The position numbers were made by a program, and so were the translations under genes. The notes beneath the pieces are model-generated. The model had not been told where the DNA came from, ran no database searches, and saw only the letters and a list, made by a program, of their open reading frames with translations. From positions 1-40,911 of the forward strand of contig JAKITO010000030.1 of the NCBI GenBank assembly GCA_021648025.1: a DNA stretch of 40,911 nucleotides, read 5' to 3'. Source of the stretch: Paracoccaceae bacterium (GTDB taxonomy: Bacteria; Pseudomonadota; Alphaproteobacteria; Rhodobacterales; Rhodobacteraceae). Shown here piece by piece: positions 8,904-17,300 of the stretch. Position 1 is the stretch's first letter. Each line of letters begins with the position of its first letter.

Positions 8904-10124
8904 GTGCCTGTCTTGAAAATTGCCTATATTCTGAACACTTATCCCCAGCCATCGCACAGCTTTATTCGCCGTGAAATGCGCGCACTTGAAAAGGCGGGTG
9001 TTACGGTGGTGCGGTTGGCAATGCGGCGAACTGGGATGCCACTGGTTGACCCGGGTGATCTGAAAGAGGCGCAACTTACCAGTTATGTGCTGGATCGCGG
9101 GGCGGTTGGGCTGTTTGGCGCAATGGTACGGCAGGCCTTGCGCAGGCCGGGTGGTTGTTGGCGGGCTTTTCGGCTCGCGTGGCACTGTGGGCGGATTTCA
9201 CCGCATGGCATGCTGCGGCATCTGATTTACCTGGCTGAGGCGGCCGAGGTGGTTCGCCGGTGCCGCGCCGATGGGGTTGACCATCTGCACGCGCATTTTG
9301 GCACCAATGCGGCCACGGTGGCGATGCTGGCAGGGGTTCTTGGTGGGCCGGGTTATAGTTTTACAGTGCACGGCCCCGAGGAATTCGATGCGCCGGTCGC
9401 CTTGTCGTTGGGGTTGAAACTGGACCGGGCCGCGTTTGCTGTCGGGGTCAGTCAGTTTGGCCGTAGTCAACTAATGCGATGGGCCGGGTTTGAGACATGG
9501 CCCAGGCTGAAAGTGGTGCATTGCGCCATCGAACCCGAGGCGTTCAAGGCGGCAGGCCCGATGCCAAAGGGGCCTTTGCGGTTGGTATCCATCGGCAGGT
9601 TTGCCGAGCAAAAGGGCCAGATGATCCTGATCCGGATGATGCAGGCATTGAAGAAACAGCACCCGGACATCCACCTGACGCTGGTCGGAGACGGTGAAAT
9701 GCGCAGCGATCTTGAGGCCGAAATTTCCCGGTTTGGCCTTGAAAGTTCGGTCACCCTGACCGGATGGCTGGATGAAGACGGAGTCCGCCGCGAGATCGCA
9801 AATGCCCACGCATTGATCATGCCAAGCTTTGCCGAAGGTCTGCCGATGGTGGTGATGGAGGCAATGGCCTTGGCCCGTCCGGTGATCGCCACCTATATCG
9901 CCGGCATTCCAGAGTTGGTTCAACCGGGCATTACCGGTTGGCTGGTTCCGGCTGGGGATGTGGATGCCCTGGTGAAGGCGGTTCAGGAATTGGCGCAATC
10001 GGCACCTGAGGCATTGACCAGGATGGGACAGGCGGGGCGGGTGCGGGTATTGTCGCGTCACGATGCAGATATTGAGGCGGGGAAATTGGTCGGGCATTTT
10101 CAGGCGGCTATCGACGTATCTTAA
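8904..10124 (+). CDS. Glycosyltransferase family 4 (GT-B fold)
   Basis: About 406 residues. The N-terminal strand KIAYILNTYPQPSHSFIRRE is where GT4 proteins normally begin, so I chose GTG 8904; the open frame runs back to 8745 but those 53 residues look non-coding. The acceptor side has DHLHAHFGTNAA and TVHGPEEFD. The donor side has VSIGRFAEQKG, then LVGDGEMR, and the sugar-nucleotide E-x7-E element in PSFAEGLPMVVMEAM. It should transfer a sugar from an NDP-sugar to the growing lipid-linked glycan at the inner face of the membrane. It converges with the next gene, overlapping it by 4 bp at the stops. Confidence 0.85.
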   Translation: MPVLKIAYILNTYPQPSHSFIRREMRALEKAGVTVVRLAMRRTGMPLVDPGDLKEAQLTSYVLDRGAVGLFGAMVRQALRRPGGCWRAFRLAWHCGRISPHGMLRHLIYLAEAAEVVRRCRADGVDHLHAHFGTNAATVAMLAGVLGGPGYSFTVHGPEEFDAPVALSLGLKLDRAAFAVGVSQFGRSQLMRWAGFETWPRLKVVHCAIEPEAFKAAGPMPKGPLRLVSIGRFAEQKGQMILIRMMQALKKQHPDIHLTLVGDGEMRSDLEAEISRFGLESSVTLTGWLDEDGVRREIANAHALIMPSFAEGLPMVVMEAMALARPVIATYIAGIPELVQPGITGWLVPAGDVDALVKAVQELAQSAPEALTRMGQAGRVRVLSRHDADIEAGKLVGHFQAAIDVS

Positions 10125-10963
10125 CGCCCGCGAACCCAGGGTTTATCCGTTTGAAACAACGCGGTTTTCACAGCCAAAGACACGCCTGCATATGCAGCAA
10201 ACCCCAAAGGGTCGCGCACCATTCGGGACAGCAGACCGGGCAGGGTCAGCCTTGGTTTGTCGTCATTGTCCAACAAATGGGGAAAGCGCGCGGCGATTTC
10301 TTTTACGCCGTCATCCTGACGCCTGCGGACCCGGACCAGATTGGTGAAACCTTCGACCATTGGCCAATGGTAAACACTGTCGACCCGTATCCGTTCGTCG
10401 GCCTTAAAACTTAGCCGGGCAAAGGTATCGTCGGAAATGATATCGGGCCACTGCCCCCACCGTGCCCGTCCGGCCGCGTTCATTGCAAAGATACCAAACC
10501 CGGGCACACCACTTGTTGCAAATGGCAAGGCTGCCCAGAACCGGCCATAGGAATGGGTTATGCGTGACTGCGCCGGGCTAAGGGCGGGGTGACCGCTGGC
10601 ATACCGGGGTGTGTCGCTGTCGAGGGTTTTAACCAATTGCCCAAGCAAAGAAGGGTCAATCGTCACATCCGCGTCAAGATAAGCGCGATTTGTGCCACGG
10701 GCGGCCTTATCGGCGATATTCAGCGCGTTCAGTTTGCCACCGCGGGCCTCGTCAAAGACGGTCAAGGACCAGCCCCGTGCAGTTGCCTGGGCGGCGTATT
10801 TCCCGGCAATGGCGGCGGTATCATCCTTGCAGCCATTGGCAACCACCAGAACGGCTATCTGCCAGCCTTCAGGCACTCTGTCCGAGGCCAGGAGGGACCC
10901 CAGGCACTGACCGATCAAACCCGCTTCATTGTGGGCCGGGATGATGACGCAAAAGGTTTTCAT
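10121..10963 (-). CDS. Glycosyltransferase family 2, last gene of the PKS-NRPS operon
   Basis: 280 residues, GT-A fold. Seen: CVIIPAHNEAGLIGQCL at the start, VVANGCKDDTAA, the donor/metal motif YLDADVTI (DAD), and ISDDTFARLSF in the acceptor region. A hydrophobic C-terminal stretch (DPLGFAAYAGVSLAVKTAL) may touch the membrane. Its start overlaps the stop of the glycosidase-like gene by 4 bp (10960-10963), so it is the seventh coupled member of the minus-strand operon that begins with the PKS. The sugar cannot be predicted. Confidence 0.85.
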   Translation of the reverse strand: MKTFCVIIPAHNEAGLIGQCLGSLLASDRVPEGWQIAVLVVANGCKDDTAAIAGKYAAQATARGWSLTVFDEARGGKLNALNIADKAARGTNRAYLDADVTIDPSLLGQLVKTLDSDTPRYASGHPALSPAQSRITHSYGRFWAALPFATSGVPGFGIFAMNAAGRARWGQWPDIISDDTFARLSFKADERIRVDSVYHWPMVEGFTNLVRVRRRQDDGVKEIAARFPHLLDNDDKPRLTLPGLLSRMVRDPLGFAAYAGVSLAVKTALFQTDKPWVRGR

Positions 10964-12702
10964 TGGGCGGCTACAATCGCATCCCAGCGCGGATTGCTGT
11001 CAGAAAGAAAGCGCAGCGCCCCCCAACTGCCCCACTTTGATGGGCGTGATACATCCGAAAACACGTTGAACAACCGCCCGCCCAGATCGCGCCAGCCGTG
11101 GATCAGCGTGGTATACAACCCCCCCATTTCCCGGGTGTAATTGAGGTGGGTAAAAAACCCGGTCAACACCGGGTCATCAACCCCTAAACCGATGCCAACC
11201 ACATGGGTGCCGCCTTCGTACATGATCAGATCAAGCCCGTATTTCCGCGCCACCTCAGCGTGATATGGCAGAGTTCTGCCCAAGAGGTCCTTTAAAGTGT
11301 CCTGAGGATCGCCACTTACTGATCCATCGCGCAGTTCAAGCGCGGCCTGTGTTGTGGCCAGGTCATATTTGTGCGCCGCTATATAGGTCTGAAGGGCCTC
11401 GCCCATAAGACCGTCGTTCGCGCCGCTTTGTCTGGCCGCATCCAGGCTTTCCCGGATCCAGTTGTGAACCAGGTCACTACGTTGCTCTGTCCCCAGAACA
11501 CCTCCGAAATATCCGGTTACTGCATAGGCTTGAAACGCCTCTGCCGGGGTGGGGGTGCCCGCCGGACGGGCAGGCGCGTTCAGAAGCATTTCTTCAAGCC
11601 CCAGCCACCCGGTCTGGGTCGAGATCACATTGATTAGTCGCTCAGGCGCCGCAATGCCATAAATACCGGTCCATATTTGCGCTACTTCTGCTGCGCGCAC
11701 GCCGTAATACTGAACACCTGCATCCCTGGCCCCCCACTCGGTCCGGGCGGCGGTATCGGCCCAGGTGGTTTGCGCGAACCCCCAGTTCCAGACTTCGTTG
11801 GAAAACTCGACATAGGCGTTGCGTTCCGGGGGCAGGCTGTCGCGGGTCATTGTCGCAAAGTGGGTTACATAATCGTCATCTGCAAGGTGCGGCATGTTGA
11901 ACCAAGGATCGGTTCCGGTGCGAACTGATAGGGCCAGCATTATCTCCAACGGGACGCCCTTCACGCCCCAACTGAAATCACTGGTCTTGGGGCGGTTCGC
12001 CCAGGCCGCTTGGGTAGAGTGATTGGTCTCCATCCAGTCCATGAAGCGCAGTACCTTGAACCCTTTCAGCCGCGCCAGCCAGTCAGGGTTGAAAATCGCA
12101 CCTGCCTCATATGCGTCAACGTGGTCAAGTTTGACAACCGCGATGTCACGCACATAATCGGCTGCCTTTCTGCCACGGTTGCGCTGAATGCGGATGTCCA
12201 CATGGCCGGGACCGGGGGTAAAGTCGAACAGGACCTGCCCCTTGCCATACCGCACATTGCGCACGCGACCCGAAACTTCAACAATGCCCTGACCCGAGAA
12301 CGTCAGCCGATAACGTCCGGCCAGCAATTGGGCCTGTTCCGGCAGGTCGGTCAGGATCAATGTGCCGATAGACCCAAGTGTGTCGGGTATGTGCATTGGC
12401 CAGCCAGCGTCATCCAAAAGCCCGGCTTTCGCAAGTGCATCATGTTCAACCCCGCCCCATTGGCGCGGCTTATGGCCAATCCACCGACGGGCAGTTTTCA
12501 TGACGTTCAAGAACGGTTGCTGAACGCTCCAATCGTTGACGGGTGCAAGACCGATGGCCATTGACGCTGGCGAAAATCCCGACACAGAAGTGCTTTGAAC
12601 CCGTTGGGTTTCGGCGCGCAATCCGGTGCCGGGCGATCCCAACAGGGCCAGACCAACAAGCAGCATAAAGGCGGGGCCGACAGGGGAAGACAGCCAATTC
12701 AC
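10960..12702 (-). CDS. Exported clan-A glycoside-hydrolase-like protein
   Basis: 580 residues with a signal peptide (hydrophobic ~8-24, cleavage near LRA-ET at 30). An N-terminal beta-rich part (~40-200) precedes a TIM-barrel-like part. EFSNEVWNWGF contains Asn302-Glu303, the Asn-Glu pair that supplies the acid/base in clan GH-A enzymes, and IMYEGGTH offers Glu496 as nucleophile. This points to a periplasmic or secreted glycan hydrolase or a lectin-like relative; I cannot assign a numbered family. It overlaps both neighbours by 4 bp (stop with GT2, start with the SGNH gene), so it is made in step with the PKS-NRPS proteins. It may trim or release the polysaccharide. Confidence 0.65.
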   Translation of the reverse strand: MNWLSSPVGPAFMLLVGLALLGSPGTGLRAETQRVQSTSVSGFSPASMAIGLAPVNDWSVQQPFLNVMKTARRWIGHKPRQWGGVEHDALAKAGLLDDAGWPMHIPDTLGSIGTLILTDLPEQAQLLAGRYRLTFSGQGIVEVSGRVRNVRYGKGQVLFDFTPGPGHVDIRIQRNRGRKAADYVRDIAVVKLDHVDAYEAGAIFNPDWLARLKGFKVLRFMDWMETNHSTQAAWANRPKTSDFSWGVKGVPLEIMLALSVRTGTDPWFNMPHLADDDYVTHFATMTRDSLPPERNAYVEFSNEVWNWGFAQTTWADTAARTEWGARDAGVQYYGVRAAEVAQIWTGIYGIAAPERLINVISTQTGWLGLEEMLLNAPARPAGTPTPAEAFQAYAVTGYFGGVLGTEQRSDLVHNWIRESLDAARQSGANDGLMGEALQTYIAAHKYDLATTQAALELRDGSVSGDPQDTLKDLLGRTLPYHAEVARKYGLDLIMYEGGTHVVGIGLGVDDPVLTGFFTHLNYTREMGGLYTTLIHGWRDLGGRLFNVFSDVSRPSKWGSWGALRFLSDSNPRWDAIVAAQ

Positions 12703-13679
12703 GATCCGACTCCGGTCTTGGGATACTCACGTACCACCTGCCAGATGATTTCCTGCATCAGCCGCGCGGCCTCTGGCCCCGGCGCGTCGGCCGGGCTGCC
12801 ATCGGCGCGCATCAGACGGTGGGGCAGGCCAACCGGTGAACGGCGGTACAGCACTGCGTAATGGGTCAGCGCCACCAGATAAGCGCCCAGATCAGACAGG
12901 TGGATCAAATCCTGTTTGCCGCTTGGTTCAAGGGCAAACAGCGCATAGCGGTCGGCAATGTTGCCAACCCCGCCCGCCTGCTCGATGGCGCGGACAAAGC
13001 GGGCCATGACCTGCCCGGCGGGAATGACCCGGACCGGGCGGCGGTCGGACCCGGAGTGCCGCAGATCGGGCAACAGCACCCCGTCTTCCCAGTACCGGCG
13101 CAAATCCTTGTCCAGCCGGGCCAGCCAGCCCTGATCATCATCCAGCCGATGCCAGGTTTCATACAGATAGACCTGTGTTTCCGGCCCCGCGCTCCGCGCC
13201 AGCCCGGCCCAGCGTGACAGATAGGCGGCACTGTCATGGGAACGGATCGCGTCACGCAACTCGACCATCTCGGTCAGGACTACCGCGCCGTACTGCCCCG
13301 AGCCAATCGCTTCGCTTGCCGGGCGAAACCGGGCGTGGTCGTTTTCCTGTGCAAAGCCATTTATCTTCAGGTCCGGTTCCCAATGCTCTTTCAGCGATGT
13401 GCCCCAGCCCAACTGACTATCATAGGCATGGCCGCTTCCGGCCAGCTGGGCCAGCATGGCCGGCATGTCGCGCCCAACCAGAGAGTGACCAAGATGATAG
13501 ACCCTTAGTGGCGCAGATTCGGCGGGCAACGGCGTGTCATAGGCCGCCCTGATGGTTGCCGCATCCGGCCCGCGCGGATAAAGCCAATAGGCGATCGCAG
13601 CCAAGGCCAGCGCAGTCGGCAAAAGGATCAGCAAAGAGCGGTAGAACATAAAGCGTGGGTTTTCTTCCGGTGATTTCAT
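12699..13679 (-). CDS. Membrane-anchored SGNH-hydrolase-like protein
   Basis: 326 residues from ATG 13679, chosen because it overlaps the stop of the PPTase gene as ATGA; the longer open frame to 13820 runs into that gene. One N-terminal membrane helix (~13-33) precedes an exported domain. YHLGHSLVGRDMP offers a nucleophile Ser66, and the C-terminal DLIHLSDLGAYLVALTHY gives the Asp257-x-x-His260 pair of the SGNH/GDSL fold. Such proteins add or remove acyl or acetyl groups on cell-surface glycans. Its position between the PPTase and a glycosidase-like gene suggests it acts on the product of this locus at the outer face of the inner membrane. Family assignment is by motif only. Confidence 0.6.
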   Translation of the reverse strand: MKSPEENPRFMFYRSLLILLPTALALAAIAYWLYPRGPDAATIRAAYDTPLPAESAPLRVYHLGHSLVGRDMPAMLAQLAGSGHAYDSQLGWGTSLKEHWEPDLKINGFAQENDHARFRPASEAIGSGQYGAVVLTEMVELRDAIRSHDSAAYLSRWAGLARSAGPETQVYLYETWHRLDDDQGWLARLDKDLRRYWEDGVLLPDLRHSGSDRRPVRVIPAGQVMARFVRAIEQAGGVGNIADRYALFALEPSGKQDLIHLSDLGAYLVALTHYAVLYRRSPVGLPHRLMRADGSPADAPGPEAARLMQEIIWQVVREYPKTGVGS

Positions 13680-14368
13680 GGCCGGATGGTCATGGCTGTC
13701 ACGATCAGGCCCCGGCCCATGGCAAACCGCCCATGAAGCCGGGTTCCGGCGGGGAAATGCGGGACATCGGACAGGAATGTTGCTTCGAACTGGCCACTTT
13801 CCGGATCTGGCGTCACGCACAGCGTGTCAAAGCCGAACAGGGTTTTGGAACGTGGATATTGACATTTATAGGTACACTCCTTGGCGCTGAAGATCAGTTT
13901 TGCCAGAACCCCGGCTTGTGTTTTCGATTGTGCCGATAGCCATGCGCGTTCGTCAACCGTGCAAACGATTGGCAACAGATCACTGTCCAGATTGCTGTCT
14001 TCCTCTACATCCACCCCAAGTGCTGCAACCTGGTCCAAACGACCAAGTGCGGCAATACAGCAAGTTTGCGAATGGCTGATGCTGCCGGTCAGGCCTTTGG
14101 GCCATAGCGGTGCGCGGTCCGGTGCCATCAGCACTGGCGCGCGCGGATGGCCAAGCTCGCGCATCGCGCGGTGTGCGGCGGCGCGCCCGGCGGCATAGGC
14201 CTTTTGCCGGACCGGGGCCATGCGGGCCATGGGCCCCGATTCCTGCGCCAATGTCCGGTTATGCGCCGCGCGCGGGTCGGTGGCGGCGACTGTGATGCAA
14301 TCGTCGAACAGTGACCGCGCCTGCGCGTACCCGTGTGGCATTGGGGTATCCTGCATCGCAAGTGTCAT
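13676..14368 (-). CDS. 4'-phosphopantetheinyl transferase (EntD/Sfp type)
   Basis: 230 residues. It moves the phosphopantetheine arm of CoA onto the serine of carrier domains. Seen: SISHS (96-100), the metal-binding LGVDVEED (Asp120, Glu122) and FSAKECTYK (160-168, Glu164), the three signature motifs in the usual order. Its start overlaps the NRPS stop by 4 bp and its stop overlaps the SGNH start by 4 bp. It is therefore very likely the dedicated activator of the NRPS carrier (Ser1472) and the PKS carrier (Ser1824) encoded upstream in the same transcript. Confidence 0.92.
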   Translation of the reverse strand: MTLAMQDTPMPHGYAQARSLFDDCITVAATDPRAAHNRTLAQESGPMARMAPVRQKAYAAGRAAAHRAMRELGHPRAPVLMAPDRAPLWPKGLTGSISHSQTCCIAALGRLDQVAALGVDVEEDSNLDSDLLPIVCTVDERAWLSAQSKTQAGVLAKLIFSAKECTYKCQYPRSKTLFGFDTLCVTPDPESGQFEATFLSDVPHFPAGTRLHGRFAMGRGLIVTAMTIRP

Positions 14369-17300
14369 CCGGTCGAGGCCTTGCGACGGGCCCGCATGGC
14401 CTGACGTTTGGACATGGTCTCGGCGCGAACCGGGCTGGTGGTGTCCGGGGCTTTGGGCGCATTGGAACCGGGGTCACGCCCCTTGCCCAGATGTGCCGCC
14501 AATGCCCCAAGCGTTGGAAAGCGGAAGATGTCGGTGATCGACAACCCCGGCAGGTCCAGCTTTTCGCGCAACGCCCGGTGTGCCTGAACTGCCAACAACG
14601 AATGGCCCCCCAGTTCAAAGAAGTTATCATTGGCGCGAATGCCACTTACCCCCAGAATAGCAGTCCAGATCTTGGCAATTCCGGCCTCAAGCCCCGGCCC
14701 CGGCACCGCCGCGACGGGCCCGGCAGGGGCAAGACGCCTTTGGGTGGGATCAGGCAAGGCCGCGCGGTCGATCTTTTTGTTCGGCGTCAATGGCAAGGCA
14801 TCCAGCCGGACAACATGGGCCGGCACCATGGCGGCAGGCAGGTTGGCCTTGAGGTGCGCCATCAGCGCGGGTTCCGACAGATGTTCAGGTGCTGCCACAT
14901 ATGCCAGCAGGCGCATGTCCCCCGGGGTCAGTTCGCGGGCAATGGCCACGGCGGCACTTACCCCGTCAAAGCGGGTCAGTTGGGCCTCGATCTCGCCCAA
15001 CTCGATCCGCTGACCGCGGATTTTGACCTGTTGATCGGCGCGCCCCAGGAAGGTGATCTGGCCGGTGGTCTCCCAGCGGGCAAGGTCTCCGGTGCGATAG
15101 AGGCGCGCGTCCTTCGCGCCGTCCACAAAAGGATCGGCCGGGAAACGTTCGTCGGTCATCCCGGGACGCTGCCAATAACCACGGGTGACACCGTCACCGC
15201 CGATACACAGCTCTCCGGTCACGCCGATGGGCGCGGGCTGGCCTTGGGCGTCAAGGATATAGACCGACGTATTGGCAATCGGTGCGCCAATGCTGACCAC
15301 GCCGTGACCAGCCTTTGCAATGCCGGTGGTTGACCAGATTGTGGTTTCGGTCGGCCCGTACATATTGGTCACCTTCGCATTGGTAACACTTTGCAGGTCG
15401 CCTGCCAGATCACCTGGCAGGGCCTCGCCGCCCAGCATCAGATGCTGCACCCGGCCAAGCGCCATCCGCGCCTCGTCGTTCATCGAAATGATCCGCGCCA
15501 TCGACGGCGTGATTTGCAGGTGGGTCACATCGTGGCGGATAATCTGCGCCGCCAGTGAAAAATCGTCCCTGGCCATCTCGCTTGGCACTTTGGCGCGCCT
15601 CAAGACCTCGGCCAGTGGTTTCAACCCTTCCATCACCAGATCAGGCGCAATGCCATAGTCGATCAGACAGGCGATTTCATCAACGCCAATGCGCTTGAGC
15701 TGCTCGGTCCGGGCCAGCGCGTCATTGATGGTGCCAAACATGCCAGAGTCCTGGAAATACCGTTCAAAGGCGAAATCCAGTATTGCCTCCAATTCATCGT
15801 CCCCAAGGGTGCCAAGGTCCATTTCAAACGCATTGTCCACGCCCTTGGGCCGCTTGAAGGCCGGGAAAACCCAGGCGAATTGTTTGATCAGACCGGCGGC
15901 AGAGCGCAGGTAATCCTTCATCGGCTCGCGCGCGATCTGTTCGGCTTCTTCGCGGGTATCCGCCAAATATGTGTGCAACATCAGCGACACTTTGAAATCC
16001 GCCGGATCATGTCCCGCCTCACGCAGCGCGGCGTGATATATCTTGATCTTGCCGCCCACTTCGTCGATGGACTGGCCCAAAAGGTGGGTCAGCACATTGG
16101 CACCAATTTCGCCTGCCTCTTTCCAGGTTTCCGGGTTTCCGGCGGTGGTCACCCAGATCGGCAGCTCCTTGGAAACCGGACGGGGTTGGGTGACAACGCT
16201 GTGCATTTCGCCGTTTTCTCGGGGGAACTCAACCGCTTCGCCGCGCCACAGTTTGCGCAGGGTCTCAATTGCCTCGTACATCGCCGGTTTGTTGTTGGGG
16301 GGCGTGTTTTGCGGGCGCAGCAAAAAATCGTCCGGCTGCCAGCCCGCAGCAATGCCAAGTCCGGCGCGTCCGTCCGTCAGATTGTCGATCACCGCCCATT
16401 CCTCGGCGATCCTTGCCGGATGGTGCAGCGGGGCGACGCAACTACCGGCGCGTACCGACAGGTTCGAGGTGACGGCAGCCACCGCCGCACCGGTGACCGA
16501 TGGGTTCGGATACGGCCCGCCAAAGGCGTGGAAATGGCGTTCCGGTGTCCAGACCGCGTTAAAGCCGTTGGCATCGGCAAAACGCGCGCCGTCCAGCAAC
16601 AGTTTGTATTTCTGCGGGCCAGGTCCGTCGTCGTTGCCCCAATAAAACAGATTAAAGTCGATATTGCGGTCGGACGTGGGCAAGGGACCGTTGGAAACGG
16701 CAGCGCGGACCTCGTCACCGCTCAGGATGACCTTAAAGCCGCGCGCGAGGGTCCAGAACAGCTCCAACACCGAAATATCGAATGACAAGGACGTAACGGC
16801 AAGCCATACTGATCCTTGGTCGTGGTCAATCTGGTCATCCATCCCGGCAAAGAAATTGGCGACGTTGCGATGTTCAACCATCACGCCCTTGGGCGTCCCG
16901 GTGGAACCAGACGTATAGATCAGATAGGCCAGATCATCCGGCCCGGCACCCCCATCGACGTTGGCATCGACGTTGGCATCAGCCGTTGTGGTCACCGCGT
17001 CAATCACCAGGCGCCGCGCACCAGAGGCGGGCAATTGGTCCTGAATATGGCTTTGGGTGATCACCACGGCGGCGTCGCTGTCATTCAGGTAATGGGCGAT
17101 GCGGTCGGCTGGATAGGCAGGGTCCAGCGGCACATAAGCCCCACCTGCCTTGAGGATCGCCAATGCGCCAACCAGCATATCGGTTGAACGCTGGACAAAC
17201 AGGCCCACATGCACGCCGGGTTTGACGCCCAGTCTGACCAGTTCGGCGGCCACAGCGTTGGCGCGCTGGTTCAGGGCGTGGTAGGTAAGTTCCTTGTCCT

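Noticed and set aside
13680..13820. Longer start of the SGNH-like protein at 13820
   Set aside because: The extra 47 codons lie inside the PPTase gene and lack hydrophobic or domain features; ATG 13679 overlaps the PPTase stop as in the rest of the operon.
14311..15333. 340-codon open frame on the plus strand
   Set aside because: Antisense to the NRPS carrier and adenylation domains, which are clearly real; no domain visible in the antisense product.
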